Shown piece by piece: positions 23,521 to 35,279 of a stretch of DNA of 64,000 nucleotides. Numbering within the stretch: position 1 is the first letter of the stretch; each line of letters starts with the position of its first letter. The notes beneath the pieces are model-generated. The model ran no database searches. It was given only the letters and a program-made list of their open reading frames with translations, and was not told the DNA's origin. Origin of the DNA: Basidiobolus meristosporus CBS 931.73 (Eukaryota; Basidiobolomycota; Basidiobolomycetes; Basidiobolales; Basidiobolaceae); the NCBI GenBank assembly GCA_002104905.1, contig MCFE01000305.1, forward strand, positions 1 through 64,000. Direction: 5' to 3'. The position numbers were made by a program, and so were the translations under genes.

Positions 23521-23700
23521 CTGTTGTCATCTTTTTACATGTTAACTTATACACAGTGTGTATTTTCCATGTTGCTGATGATTTTATGATAAATGTTCTT
23601 CCATTTTAGGAACTACATCTATGTATATCTTGTCTTGCCATCCATAAATGGCATACTACTTCTAATAGCTTTAATGAATACTCTATGAAAAATTATTGTG
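23521..23700 (-). other. Scrap containing a short copia integrase piece
   Basis: Near 23,615-23,665 the plus strand reads CATCTATGTATATCTTGTCT, almost the same as antisense integrase of A1 (29,365-29,385). The remainder is unassigned. Confidence 0.4.
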
Positions 23701-26050
23701 ATGAACCTATCAAAAAGCCATTGCAAACTTAAGTCCCATCACTAAGAGGTACTGACCACATCAGGACACCACGCAAATACTGTCAAAAAATAATAGCACC
23801 CCAGTTTTCACAAAAAGCTTGGTCTAAATTCTTCATCACAACAATACAACAGTGGCTTTTGAGTGGCTCATTGCCAATTTTCTCACTTTTTGATCCCAGA
23901 CACTCTATCACCTCCTAAACTTGTGTACCTGTTTTTCACACTTCTTACTTTTCATGCTTACAAATTGATTTAATTTTGCTGAAACTTCAGGTGCACCTCT
24001 TGTATTGACCTATACAAGTCCATGTACACTACACCAACATTAAGCCCAACCACACACTTGACAAGTAACTCCATTGAAATCCACCACTTGATTAGTATTA
24101 CTGCAGTAATTCTTTTTTTCCATGACTTTAATGCAAGCCCTGTGGCTTTATGCCACTGTACATTTGCTGGTTCCCACATGCCTGGTCTTTAGCCAGCACT
24201 GCAAGGTCTAGCTCCTCATCTGCCAATCTTTGCAATAAATCCTTGCAATATTCAAGTCCATTTTCTTGAGCACACCTCTAGAACAAGTGCTGCAACCTCT
24301 TAGTGTGCCTGTTAATGTTCCAAAGTTCCATGGAAGGTATTGTGATAACCATTTGAGTTGTTGATGTTGTTGCTTTGTTAAGCAGTGGTGTCTCCTCTCT
24401 GTCAACAATGGAGTACATGGAGGCAGTGGTTGACTGGTTGGTTATCTCTGCAAGCTCATCTACCTCACTGGAGTGTAACTCAACTGGCTGCACTTCCAAC
24501 TCTTAAGAAAACAGCTGTCTTTTTGTTCATAATTCATCTTAGCTATAATGGGATTTAGCCTGTTCCTGGCTGACAGGATTAGTTGGTGAGAACCTCATCT
24601 TTTTCTAAAGCCTCCCTGTCTTGGGCTTAGGTGGATCTTTTTCTCCTCACCTTTATCTTTATGGCTGCTAAGTTTTTTGCTACTGCATCAACAGAGTGCT
24701 CCTTTAATGGTACTCTGATTTATCCTCAATGAATGCTGTACTGGCTCATCTATTTTTGCATACTTTTCCCTTGCCAGAACTCTCCCAGAAACCTGATGTT
24801 TGTTAGCTGCTTGCTTGGAGTTATCAGCCAGGATTGTGACAGGCTCCTCAGAAAGCCAGAGGTATTTATCACTGCCAAGTTCTTCACTACACTGTTACTT
24901 CATGCTTCTTGTATTAAACTATGTTTTCTCCTTAGTGAATGCTGTGCTGATGCATCTGTTTCTGCCTGCCTGTCTCTTACTGGCACTCTTCTGGCTACCT
25001 GATGTTTCCTTGCTGCCTATTTGGAGCATTCAGCCCTGCTTGTAATAAGCCATTGAGGAAGCTGCTGGTTTTTAGCCATGGTGCTATGGTTCTTCTGCCT
25101 CTGATAGTTTTAGCTATTCCTCTGATACTTTCTCAGCCTACCAAAGCTGGCCAAGATATGTTTGCTTGTTTGAGCTTGGGGCAATGCTCATGGAACAAGT
25201 GAAGCAAACTCTGCCTGGCCTTGAGCTCCTGATGGCCCCATGGTATTCCAGCCTTGAAATGCTGGTGTGCTAGACTTCTAACAGTCTCTTAAATATTAAC
25301 TCACTCTGCATCATTGCACTCCATGGCCTAAGGGACCTTCAATGTCATTGATTCTTAGGCTCTGCTACAAACATTACAGTTTCTCCCTCCTATGCTCTCA
25401 TAGATTTTTCTGTGGGCTTTATCTTTGGGCAATGTTGCTGTGCACCAAAGACTGTACAGTGTTCCTCTGCTATTAAATTGGGAAGTTGCTCAATTCTTGG
25501 CTGTGACATGGTGTTACTTGAGTTCCTTCTTTGCAGTAAAGATACCGCTTTCTCTACCTGAGATATTGATTGCTGTACATGTATTATCTGCTCATCCTAT
25601 TTCTGGACTATTTCCTAATTTCTCTGGGCCATTGCATCTATCCTCTCAGCCACTGCACCTAGTTGCCTCAAAGATGCATTAGTATGAGCTGACAACAAGC
25701 CTACTAACTTGTGTGGTGGTGATTGTATGACAGCCACCTGTTGGTCTTCAACTGAAGGTACTGCTTTTGCAACATTTTCATCTGCCTCAGCATTATGGTA
25801 AGCTTGCAGCTCTGCAGAGATTCCAATTGCCTACTTGACTGAGAGCCTAAGGAGTCCACATTATAACCTTCAGTGGGCACACTGTCCACATGGTCTTTTT
25901 TGGTTATAGCCTTGTTTGTGACACTGAATGGCAAACCAAGTTGTTGTCCAACTGTTCTTCTGCTACTCTCAGCAGTGGGGTTTGGCAGGGAACCAGACAG
26001 CTTTGCTTTGATTCTTGGGGGCATATGTATGGAAGTGGGCCAAGCCAAAG
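23701..26050 (-). pseudogene. Plavaka-associated ORF2, copy P2
   Basis: Minus-strand remnant in the order seen in other copies. N-part frame 26,048-25,704 (VTNKAITKKDHVDSVPTEG, then SSRQL); a middle with basic tandem repeats around 24,700-25,150 spaced about 205 bp; and the well-kept C-part frame 24,179-23,970 (MWEPANVQWHKATGLALKSW, AVILIKWW, MELLVKCVVGLNVGVVY, LYRSIQEV). Function unknown. Divergent from the transposase start at ~26,280. Confidence 0.65.
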
Positions 26051-26280
26051 AGGAGTTGGTGCTATATATATATGTGCATGTGGTGATCCAACATCATTTA
26101 AAATGCCTACTCTGGCAGGTCAGCATTGAATCATGCATTCATGTGGGTACAATGTCATAAATATAAGACTGTTCTGAATTTAAATGACTATTAACAAGTA
26201 AATGATGGAATAGTATTGCATTGTTGAGTGCTAAACTGTTTGCCTCAGGGATAAGACTACTTTAATTCAATGCCATAAGA
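26051..26280. promoter_or_regulatory. ORF2/transposase intergenic region (P2)
   Basis: Non-coding gap between divergent genes, with sequence words shared with P3 (GGTCAGCATTGAAT / GGTCATCATTGAAT). A shared promoter is inferred from layout only. Confidence 0.35.
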
Positions 26281-26615
26281 AAAGAGAAAAAAGGCCATGT
26301 AGCTGTTGTAGCTAGCCTCTCAGCCATTCTACACACAGCCAGCATAGGAAGTATCACAAGGATTGCTGCCAGTGTTTTGCCACAGAAGTTATACTTGGCC
26401 ATTGATCAGTCACTACTGTACCACCAATATCTTGCCAACCACTTGATGCTTCTATCAGGGCACCTGGCCATACTTGTCATCTTGAGCAAACAGAGTCACG
26501 TATGCTTTTGACACCTGTAGGCTCACCCCAGTCTCTTGAATATGGCACTCAGAGTGATAGCTCTAAAAAGGGAGGCTCACTCATGGTTTGTGTGCTTATC
26601 TCCCTTCACTGTATC
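26281..26615 (+). pseudogene. Plavaka-like transposase N-end, copy P2
   Basis: Reads as the N-terminal zinc-finger-like region (AGAAAAAAGGCCATGTAGC..., CATAGGAAGTATCACAAGG) followed by the LTPVS-type spacer. Interrupted by A1 at 26,615 and resumed at 31,307 once A1 and the duplicated GTACC are removed. Degenerate. Confidence 0.7.
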
Positions 26616-26984
26616 TGTAGCAATTTAAGCAGTGATTTGGATATAAGGAACTTATCAAGAAATAGTGATAATAGTTGAACTGTTGTTTATTCATAAAGAA
26701 GCTCAGTATTTATACCTTTGTAGAAGTAATACAGCTGCAACACTAAGTAGGGAGGGTTTCTCAATATTCAGGAGCATTCTGCAACAGTTTCAGGGTTAGT
26801 ACATAATGTTTGGTAATAGTGCTAATTTGATCCTGACTATGGGGGAATAATCATAAGATCATATATCTGGAGAAAGTGGCAAAGTTAAGGCAGTAAATGA
26901 GTCCTACAGTGACTAAGACTAGCCTAGAATTGTTAAGTAAATTTTTAGCTGCTGAATGATACCAAATAGTCCAATATTTCAACA
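26616..26984 (-). repeat. 3' LTR of A1
   Basis: 369 bp; minus-strand ends TGTTGAAATATT and ...AAATTGCTACA. Inside it, on the minus strand, GGTATAAATACTGAG is a likely TATA region. Confidence 0.95.
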
Positions 26985-26997
26985 CTCCCCCTCAACT
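26985..26997 (-). promoter_or_regulatory. Polypurine tract of A1
   Basis: On the minus strand GTTGAGGGGGAG directly precedes the 3' LTR, overlapping the last pol codons. The same tract precedes the A3 LTR at 38,331-38,342. Confidence 0.8.
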
Positions 26998-29915
26998 AAA
27001 TAATTTCTTAATCCCAATTTCTCTCTGAGATTCTCAAACTGTGGCCTAGCTAGTGGTTTTGTCAATATGTCTGCAACCATTTTGTCAGTTGGGCAGTAAA
27101 CCAGCTCCACTAAGTTATTTTCTACAGCTTCCCTTACAAAGTGATGCTGTATATCAATGTGCTTAGTTCTGGCATGACTAGTAGGATTTCTAGCTAATGA
27201 AATACAACTTTGATTATCCTTGTAAATACATGTTGGTTCACCTGAATTAAAGCCTAAGTCTTTGAATAATTTTTGTAGCCATATAGCCTTCTTTGTTGCT
27301 TGACATGCAGCCATATATTTGGCTTCAGTTGTAGATAGTGCCACAGTTGGTTGTTTCTTGCAATTCCAAGTAATAGCTGCACCAGCATAAAGAAATACAT
27401 AGCCTGTGGTAGAGTGTCTGTCAATCAGATCCCTACCCCAATCTGATTTACTACAACCATCAAATTTTTGCCTATTAGCTGCTCCAGAGTATTCCAGTAC
27501 CATATTTATGGTACCTTGTAGATATCTGAAAATCCGCTTAACTGCTGCAATTTGATCTGATCCATAATTCTGCATGAATTGACTGACTATTCCAACTGCT
27601 ACTGCAATATCTGGACGTGTAGACACCATCAAGTACATTAGGCTACCAACCATTGATTGATAGGGAAAGTTTTGGTCCATATTTGAGCTGTTTTTGTCTA
27701 TAACTGGCTGAGATTTGCTTAATTTCAGGTTATTGTCCATAGGGGTTGCTGCAGGCCTGCAATTTTCCATTTTGAAGCATCTAAGAATGTCCCTGATGTA
27801 CTTAGACTGATTCAGCACAATTTTCTGCGTAGGTATGTCAAATTTGACCTCAATTCCAAGAAAATAGCTCAATTTTCCAAGATCTTTCATCTCAAACTTG
27901 CTGAAGAGATCTGATTTCGTCTGTTTAAGTGCCTCTTGATCACTTGTAGCTATAATTAGGTCATCCACATAAAGAACTAGGATGATCACACCCTTTTTGA
28001 GCTGTTTCACATATATACTGTGATCTGCAGTGCTACAAGAAAACCCAATTTCCTCTAGGTATGTGTCAATCTTGTTATACTATGCTCTGGGTGCCTGCTT
28101 AAGCCCATACAACAATCTTCTAAGTTTGCACACCTTATGGGGGCCTTTTGGATTGGTAAAACCTTCTGGTTGCTCCATATATATAGTTTCTTGCAAATCC
28201 CCATTTAGAAAGGCTGTTTTGACATCCATTTGGTGTAGATCTAGACTGTGTACAGCTGCCAGGGCTAGAACTGTCCTAATAGAGTTAAACTTGGCAACCA
28301 GAGCAAATGTTTCCTTAAAGTCTAGTCCCTGGATCTGGGAATAGCCTTTAGCTACCAATCTAGCCTTGTTCTTATCAACGGCACCATTTGAGGTTATCTT
28401 GATCTTGTAGACCCATCTACATCCTATTGGCTTTCTCCCATTTCGTAAATCTACCAGTTCCCATGTTTTTGCCTTGATCAGTGATTGGTACTCCTCCTGC
28501 ATGGCTTGTTGCCACTTAGTAGCATCTGGACCTTGCATTGCCTGTTCCAGATTCTGAGGTTTGGCACATAAGGCAAGATAAGCTTCTTCATGATCATTGG
28601 ATGTCTGCCACCAGGATCCAGGGGCATTTCTTATTCTGGTAGATCTCCTATCTGGGATAATCTGTTCTGATCTGGAACTGGTAGAAGTATCTTCCATCTC
28701 TGGCTGGATTTGGTACGTATCTTCTTCATTTGTGTTGATTGCATCATCAGGCAGCTGGCCAATGATTTCCGTGGCTTTCTGATCTGAAATCTCCTCAAAT
28801 ACAACGTCCCTGCTCTTGATCAGCTTCTGAATTTTGCCATCATACACTCTATACCCTTGAGTATCTTCACAATACTCAAGAAAGATCCCTTTTCTACTCT
28901 TGGGTTCCAACTTTGAGCGTTTTTTGTCAGGGATGTGATAAAAAACACCACTGCCCAAGATCCTGAGGTGCTGGAGATCTGGTTTTTTGCCTGTATATGC
29001 TTCAAAGGGTGTAGAATCATGTAGTGCTGTTGTTGGGCATCTGTTCTTGATGTATACAGCGGTAGCAACAGATTCAGCACAAAACTTGTAGTCCATTCCC
29101 TTATCATGTAGCATATATCTTCCCATCTCTACTATTGTTCTATTTGCACGTTCTGCTACTCCATTTTGCTGTGGAGTATGAGGAACTGTGGTCTGTTGAA
29201 GTATACCAGTAGACAAGCAGTATTTTGCAAACTCCTTTGAGCAGTATTCTCCTCCATTGTCACTTCGTAGTACCTTCAATTTACGCTCAGTTTGTGTTTC
29301 TGCCATGTTCTTGAAGTGCTTAAACGTCTCTAAAGCTTCATCCTTTGTTTTGAGGAAGTACACCCATGTATATCTTGTCTTGTCATCAATAAATGTCATA
29401 AAGTATCTCTTGGCTCCAAAGGACAGTGTTCTCATGGGGCCACATATGTCTGAGTGTACAATAGCCTATATTTTGGTGGTGTTGATGCCTTATGAGCTCT
29501 TGAAACGTTGCCTAGCTTGTTTGCCATATGAACATCCCTTACAAACATTCAATTTGATCCAAATTGAGTATTTTAGGCCCAAAACAAGCTGTTTTTTCAC
29601 CAATTGGCTCATTTTCTGTTCCCCTATGTGTCCTAGCCTCCTATGCCACGTCTCCCAGTTGGTTTCATCAGTTTCAGTAATGTTGACATACTCAGGTACA
29701 ATGATCTTGCATTGTAACTTGTATATATTGTGATCTCTGATTCCTGAAGCTAATTTTTGTCCATTTTCACTCAATATTGAGCAGCTCAGCTTAGTAAAAA
29801 CAAATTTCAGTCCCTGAGTAGTTGCTTTACTGACTGAGAGTAGGTTCTTAGCTATTCCAGGTAAATAGAGAACGTCATTCAGTTTTGCTGTTGTTGCCCC
29901 TGAGTTATCACTCAT
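26985..29915 (-). pseudogene. A1 pol: gag-pre-integrase, integrase, RT, RNase H
   Basis: One minus-strand frame with two in-frame TAG codons. 29,915-29,490: protease tail and integrase zinc region (HRRLGHIG, C.GCSYGKQAR). 29,435-28,080 (451 codons): integrase DDE core (SDICGP, SDNGGEY, NGVAERANRT) and RT start (KPIGCRWVYKIK, MDVKTAFLNGDL, YGLKQAP). 28,010-26,979: RT palm YVDDLIIAT, QSKYIRDIL, TRPDI, then RNase H to KPLARPQFENL. TAGs replace Leu (A2 has TTG) near 29,468 and Trp (A2 has TGG) near 28,078. Otherwise well preserved. Confidence 0.9.
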
Positions 29916-30359
29916 ATTTAGTTGTATAGACCCACTGGTGGTAGCTTCCAGTGCAGAGTTATCTCCCAGATAAACCTTTCTTACGGGAATAGTCTTTAAG
30001 TTGCTGAACCAATCCTTTATACCACAAATATGCCGTGATGCTCCAGAGTCAATATACCATTCATTACTTTGGTTACTTGCACTCTCTTGTACAGTTACAA
30101 ATAACTGTTCATCAGTAGTTATATGGTTTGCCTGCTCTAGTTTCTGTTTTTTGTCTGCTTGTTTCTTCTGGCATTCTCTTGCCCAGTGTCCTGGCTTCTT
30201 ACAGTAGTTACAGCAGCCAGGTTTTCTTTGGTTTTGTTGCTTTCCCTTCTTTTCTGTATGCCTTTCTGAACTGAATAAAGGATTATCCTCAATTTTCTCT
30301 GCTTGATCATTATGTCTGAGTTCTTCATGGAGAAGTCTTCCTTTGACATAGTCTAAAGT
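29916..30359 (-). pseudogene. A1 gag zinc knuckle and protease
   Basis: Continues the gag frame after the TAG at 30,360-30,362. It contains the CX2CX4HX4C knuckle CNYCKKPGHWAREC (near 30,160-30,205) and the protease box WYIDSGASRH near 30,045. The frame is open to the next TAG near 29,468. The nucleocapsid knuckle would thus be made only by readthrough or from another copy. Confidence 0.85.
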
Positions 30360-30896
30360 CTAGTTGTCTTCTCTGCTTTCAAAAGAAAGTATGAGTGGCT
30401 CATACTCGTCTGGTAGGCTGCAAAGCAGACAGAGTATCTTTTCTTCATCATCTACACCAGCATTAATACTGTAAAGTTCTTCTGCAAGTGTCTCCATTCT
30501 GGTAATGAGTTGTAGCATGTCATCATCTGGCTTTTTTCTCATGTTGAAGAACTTTTGTTTCAAATAAAGCTTGCTTGATACTGACTTTGCTCTAAAGATC
30601 TTCTCTAAGAATTCCCATGCTGCTTTGGCAGTATTTGAGGCATGGATTTGTCCAATGAAGGAGTCTTGCACATTGATGCATATTGCATTGAAGGCCTTTC
30701 TCTCTTTCTCTTGAAACTTCTTCACATCTTCTGCTGTTCCTTTGGGCTCAACTTCCTTTCCTGTTACTATGTTCCAAAGCTTTTTTTCCTCAAAGTGGAT
30801 CTGCATCTTGATTCTCCAAAGTCTGTAGTTCTTCCCATCAAACCTCTCCTTTACAGGGAAGTTGTTGGTATTGCTTTTTTTGCTGGTAAAAGTCAT
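30360..30896 (-). CDS. A1 gag (capsid part), ends at a TAG shared with A2
   Basis: 178 codons. Copia-type gag: an N-terminal segment FDGKNYRLWRIKMQIHFEEK (the F.G.NY..W...M...L motif), IVTGKE, AKAAWEFLEKIF and LYLKQKFF. The start is the first ATG after the primer site, 23 bases downstream of it. The stop TAG has the same position and context (AAC TAG ACT TTA) in A2. Family B1 has Leu there within a continuous frame. Confidence 0.85.
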   Translation of the reverse strand: MTFTSKKSNTNNFPVKERFDGKNYRLWRIKMQIHFEEKKLWNIVTGKEVEPKGTAEDVKKFQEKERKAFNAICINVQDSFIGQIHASNTAKAAWEFLEKIFRAKSVSSKLYLKQKFFNMRKKPDDDMLQLITRMETLAEELYSINAGVDDEEKILCLLCSLPDEYEPLILSFESREDN

Positions 30897-30918
30897 CTTT
30901 AGAATAGATTAAGGCAAT

Positions 30919-30932
30919 CAGGGCTCATAACC
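30919..30932 (-). promoter_or_regulatory. Half-tRNA-Met(i) primer-binding site of A1
   Basis: Directly inside the 5' LTR the minus strand reads GGTTATGAGCCCTG. Its complement CAGGGCUCAUAACC is the anticodon stem-loop of a yeast-type initiator tRNA-Met, not a tRNA 3' end. Drosophila copia and yeast Ty5 prime from a cleaved 5' half of this tRNA at such sites. Confidence 0.85.
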
Positions 30933-31301
30933 TGTTGCAATTTAAGAAGTGACCTGGATATAAGGAACTTATCAAGAAATAGTGATAATAGTTGAACTGT
31001 TGTTTATTCATAAAGAAGCTCAGTATTTATACCTTTGTAGAAGTAATACAGCTGCAACACTAAGTAGGGAGGGTTTCCCAATATTCAGGAGCATTCTGTA
31101 ACAGTTTCAGGGCTAGTACATAATGCTTGGTAATAGTGCTAATTTGATCCTGACTATAAGGGAATAATCATAAGATCATATATCTGGAGAAAGTGGCAAA
31201 GTTAGGGCAGTAAATGAGTCCTAGAGTGACTAAGACTAGCCTAGAATTGTTAAGTAAATTTTTAGCTGCTGAATGATACCAAATAGTCCAATATTTCAAC
31301 A
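30933..31301 (-). repeat. 5' LTR of A1
   Basis: 369 bp, TGTTG...CAACA on the minus strand, adjoining the primer site. Confidence 0.95.
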
Positions 31302-33740
31302 GTACCCTCCATGCGCCTGACAAAATCCCAGTATGCAATGAGACTACACATGTGGAAAAACAGTGGAGAATGCCAAAGGATACCTTATGGAGCCAAGTGA
31401 GCCCAATAACTCATCTACTGATGAATGATGTCATGTTGTGGCTGGATAGTGGCATGTTTATACAAATACCAGTAATGGGAGCTCTGAGGACTCACTACTG
31501 CTTCTTGCCTAAGTCATTTTGGGATGCAACTCACTATATACATGGTACCAATAGACAGCTTAATGCATAGCAACATATGACCCAGACACCATCCTGATAC
31601 CAGCATGTGTTAAGAGTTGCATGGCATTAACATCAGAAAGTGTCATCATTGCCAGGTATCTAACTAGCCTAAGGCACTCACATCAGATAATGCCGCGTTT
31701 ACAAGGAGTCCAACCTGTGAGATATTGACACATATAGGAAGAAAATATTGCTCACACTACAGATATTTTCCAGTAATACCACATCTGACAGAGCTTATAC
31801 CATGCAACAAATATTGTGAAGCTATACAGTGCTGCATTTAGTACCAATCATGCACAAAGATTTTCAATATATTTGATGGCAAACATTACAAACAGTTAAG
31901 AAACAAGGGCAACTTTGAAGGTATATATGACAATGCCTTTGCCTTGGCACTTGGTGGATTCACATTAAACAAGTACTTTACCAGCAAATCTTCCTGGCCA
32001 CTAATTCTCATCAACCTGAGTCTGCCATGTTTCTTATGGTATCAGAGTCAAGATCTCATGGTAGTCTCAATGGTATCTGGGTGTAAATCATCATCCAACC
32101 TGGGTGGCTACCTGAATCCATTACTGGATGAGTTTTGTATTCTTTCTAGTGGGATAACAGTTAATGGCTTTTATGTCAAAGTGCATACTATTATCTGCAT
32201 TGTAGATACCCCAACCATCAGCAAGATAGCTGGCTTTCCTGGGCACAATGGATGGTATTACTTTCAAGTGCATGAGATCTAGGTAATATTTATACTGATA
32301 CACAACAATACAAGTGCAAGGACTGGATGAACTGGCTATGTATTTATTCATGTTGCCTTCTGAAGCCTTTTCTACCATGAGTACATTTGAAGCATTGGGA
32401 GTCATATGTGGGCATAGTAGTCAATTTATCCAGAGGTGGATGACTAACTCCTATGTGAGGCATCTAATGCTTTGGTGCAAGGAGTTTGAGATGAGATTTG
32501 AGTGGATTTACTACAAGCATAAGGCTGAGTGTGTAGATCTTGGCCACTACTGTATCCATTATCTACTCTGTCTTGCTTGGTGTATGGAAAACATTGAGCC
32601 TTGCTTTAGCTTTTGGGAGTTTTCTATGGAGTAAATATGAGGGGATATAAGATGAGATAAGTTGCAGGTACCACCATGTTCCAATCTGGTCACCTTTGAG
32701 CCCAGTATAGATGTAATGAGCTGGCATATGGAGGACAGTCAGGAACAGTGCAAGATTACTGAGGACAGATGTGCACATATAGACCCCTATGCCTCTGGAA
32801 TTGAGAAGCTAAGCAGCCCCAATGAGTGAGTAAACAGTTAAGCAAGGCACAGTTGGGTTGGGTGCAACAAGCAACAAATTTTTATTAGGAAAGCTCTACC
32901 AAGGTATGCGGATTTCTCTTGGTCATAAGCTAACTTCTACACCAAGCAATACAGTGGTCACACAAACAAGAGCCCAAGTACCCCCATTACAGGGACTTGA
33001 ATCCAACGTGGAGAAGGAGAATGTTGGCTAAATACCAAAAAGTTCTTTACTGATACTCAGGAAGTATCCATTGCAGAAGTAGTGGCAACCTAGCATATGT
33101 TTGCAAGATGTAAACATTATTAGCAATCAACATATATGGCAACTTTGCAAGTAACAAACTCAAAAAGCTGTAAAGTTAAGGTGATAGAAGTATGTCAATT
33201 GCAGCAGGTGTGGATACTTGTAATAGTTGGTAAGCAAGATACCATAGTTTTTTTGATCTGAACAAATGTGGAATACCCATGGTAGTAGTGAGTAAGCAAA
33301 TAAAAAGGGGTGATTCTACAGTGGAATATATGAATTACGCAAGGGGAGGTACAAAAAGGATGTACCATTTGGTAATTTGGTACAGTATCAGTAGACAGAA
33401 CCAGCTGTAGGCTGCCATACTGCTGTAAAATGCCATTGTTGGCTTACAATGAGGCAATCAAAGCACCATCAAGTTATTTGCCATTTAAGGTAACTGGATG
33501 TACTGGCCAGTTAGATCCACTCATATAGTTGTAGAATGCACTAAAGCAAACACAATCCCATGCTAATCTTGGCAAGAGACTGATCAAATACCAACATGTT
33601 ATTTCACTTCATTCGGCAGTAAAGACTTAAGATGGTGTAGAGGGTCATTAATTCCATGCCACTGGTATTTTAGCTGTCTCCTGGTGGAATCTGGATGTCT
33701 GGTGCAGATTGGATCCACCAGCAGGACCAAATTATATTTT
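31302..33740 (+). pseudogene. Plavaka-like transposase, main part, copy P2
   Basis: Resumes after A1. Conserved blocks in order: VSPITHLLMNDVMLWLDSG near 31,400; LALGGFTLNKY near 31,950; PLILINLSLP; then IICIVDTPTISKIAGFPGHN near 32,200-32,250 (tnp2/Plavaka signature); then the C-terminal block LAWCMENIEPCFSFWEFSME near 32,575-32,634. The tail to ~33,740 also occurs at 42,500-43,450, with NTKKF.D.QEV and a HMFAR-like piece. Stops and frameshifts occur throughout. This is the longest transposase copy. Confidence 0.75.
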
Positions 33741-34029
33741 GTAGATAGTGTTAATGTCTTCTGTGCCTCTTATATGCTGCCAGGCTTAGTTGCCATATCA
33801 ATATCCTTTGCTCATATGATAAAGCCAATTCAATATGCTTGGTTGCTGCTTTGCACTCTTGTGTACAGTTACAAATAGCTGTTGTGCTGCACTCATTTAG
33901 CTCATATACTCCAGTTCCTGTCCTTTTTAGCTTGCTTCTGTGGTAATGGAAAGTATTCCATTACTGTAATATCTCATAATCAATATTGCAATCATTTCTT
34001 TACCTTACTTCTTGCCATTGTACCATCTA
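33741..34029. other. Scraps: copia gag/protease antisense piece and R2 fragment
   Basis: 33,855-33,950 matches A1 antisense at 30,078-30,200 (TGTACAGTTACAAATA). 33,940-34,020 matches R2 (GGTAATGGAAAGTATTCC, as at 45,920). No gene. Confidence 0.5.
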
Positions 34030-34559
34030 AACACCATATATGCTATCTCTATGTTGCACAGGTCTCAGACTACTAATCCTTGATTGGTTGGATGTGCTGT
34101 GGCTTTTAGAACCTTCCAGGACATTCTTGGCTTATTTTTAGCTCATAGCAATGCTATCAAGAATTCCTTTGATGCCTGGAATCTTCTAGAACCTTGTTAT
34201 TGGTAATCACTTTGCAATCAGGAAAAGTACTTAAGAAAAGGCAATCCCTCATCAATAAATCATCCTTCTATCAGTGACACTTTCCACTTATTGATTAGCG
34301 GTTGATCACTGCACCTACCTTTAACAGTTAAACCTCAGACTTGCCATCAAGGAGCTTTTCAGCGTAGTGCACAAGACACACAGGGACCTTTAAAGACACT
34401 TGGCACATTTAGGAAGCTAGAGAAGCAGGAGCTTTTACCATAGTGACATATTGACAATGACATCAGCGGTTTAGTCACAGAGGTTATTGCACACATCAGA
34501 CACCTCATATACCATGAGTTGTGTAGCTTCTCCCAGGAGTATTTCTACACCACCACAGT
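34030..34559 (+). repeat. Truncated family E LTR
   Basis: Matches the reverse complement of 5,181-5,710 (CAACCTTCCAG-, AATCACTTTGCAATCAGG, CAATAAATCATCC, TTCTACACCACCACA end). The first ~270 bp of the LTR are missing. Its right end abuts an inverted Plavaka piece. Confidence 0.75.
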
Positions 34560-35125
34560 GGTACTACTGGAATACATTCAGACTGTAAACAATGTTTACT
34601 TCCTATGTTGGTGGATTCCTGACAAGTTGAACACCATTCAACGGTGGCATTTTCTGATGTGAATGCCATGCAACTATTATCACAAGCAGGCATCAGGACA
34701 CTTGCTGGGTTGTATTATGCCAGCTGCATGACAGCTATGAAATTGTACTATGTAGAAGGAAAGCTGTATCTCCAAGCAATTTTGGCAAGAAGTTGTAGTA
34801 AGTCCTCAAAGCCAGCATTACTGTTATTTGTGGAAGCATGCCACTTCTCTAGCAACAATCTCACATTGCTCACCAGTAGACGCATTGCTGGGCTCACTTA
34901 GCTGCATAAAGAATCCTTGGCATTTTTTTCTACAGGTGTTGTCTCATCAGTTTATGCAAGATAACAAGTATAGCTGGGTACCATTATTGAGGTACTAGTT
35001 GGCTGACAAGATAATTTTGATCCAGTAATGACTGATGTATGGTCAAATAGGACTTGTGTGGCAAAACACTGGCCACGATCCTTGCAATATTTCTGGTGCT
35101 GTCTGCTCAATGTCACAGCCAAAAA
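34560..35125 (-). pseudogene. Plavaka-like transposase N-part in inverted copy
   Basis: Minus-strand reading gives QHQKYCKDRGQCFATQVLFD, SVITGSKLSCQPTS and farther down CSTCQESTN, the same order as in P1 18,030-19,060. It faces an ORF2 piece at 35,126, so here too the two genes diverge, but the gap between them is almost gone. Confidence 0.65.
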
Positions 35126-35279
35126 TGGAGCCATTTCCCATTGTAACTGCAAAGGAACACTGTACAGTCTTTGGCTCACAACAACAATGCTCAAAGATAA
35201 AGCCTACTGAGAAACCTATCACAGCATGGGAGGGGGGGTCTGTAGTACTTATAACCTAGCATATAAGTCAGAAGACATT
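35126..35279 (+). pseudogene. ORF2 piece in inverted copy
   Basis: Plus strand: EPFPIVTAKEHCTVFGSQQQ, then KIKPTEKPITAWEGG. It matches ORF2 of P3 (EEHLTVCEAQPLCAKIKPTE). Short and truncated. Confidence 0.65.

Larger units (their letters stand above)
26616..31301 (-). mobile_element. Copia element A1, complete with both LTRs
   Basis: 4,686 bp, two 369-bp LTRs differing at about 12 positions (~97% identity by eye). 5-bp flanks are GTATC (26,611-26,615) and GTACC (31,302-31,306), a target duplication with one later change. Order on the minus strand: LTR, tRNA-Met(i) half-tRNA primer site, gag, protease, integrase, RT, RNase H, purine tract, LTR, the Ty1/copia order. It splits Plavaka P2. Three in-frame TAG codons interrupt the coding frame. 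Confidence 0.95.

Noticed and set aside
30642-30902. Plus-strand 86-codon frame opposite A1 gag, repeated at 38,882-39,142 on the other strand
   Set aside because: It is the antisense shadow of gag and recurs only because gag does.
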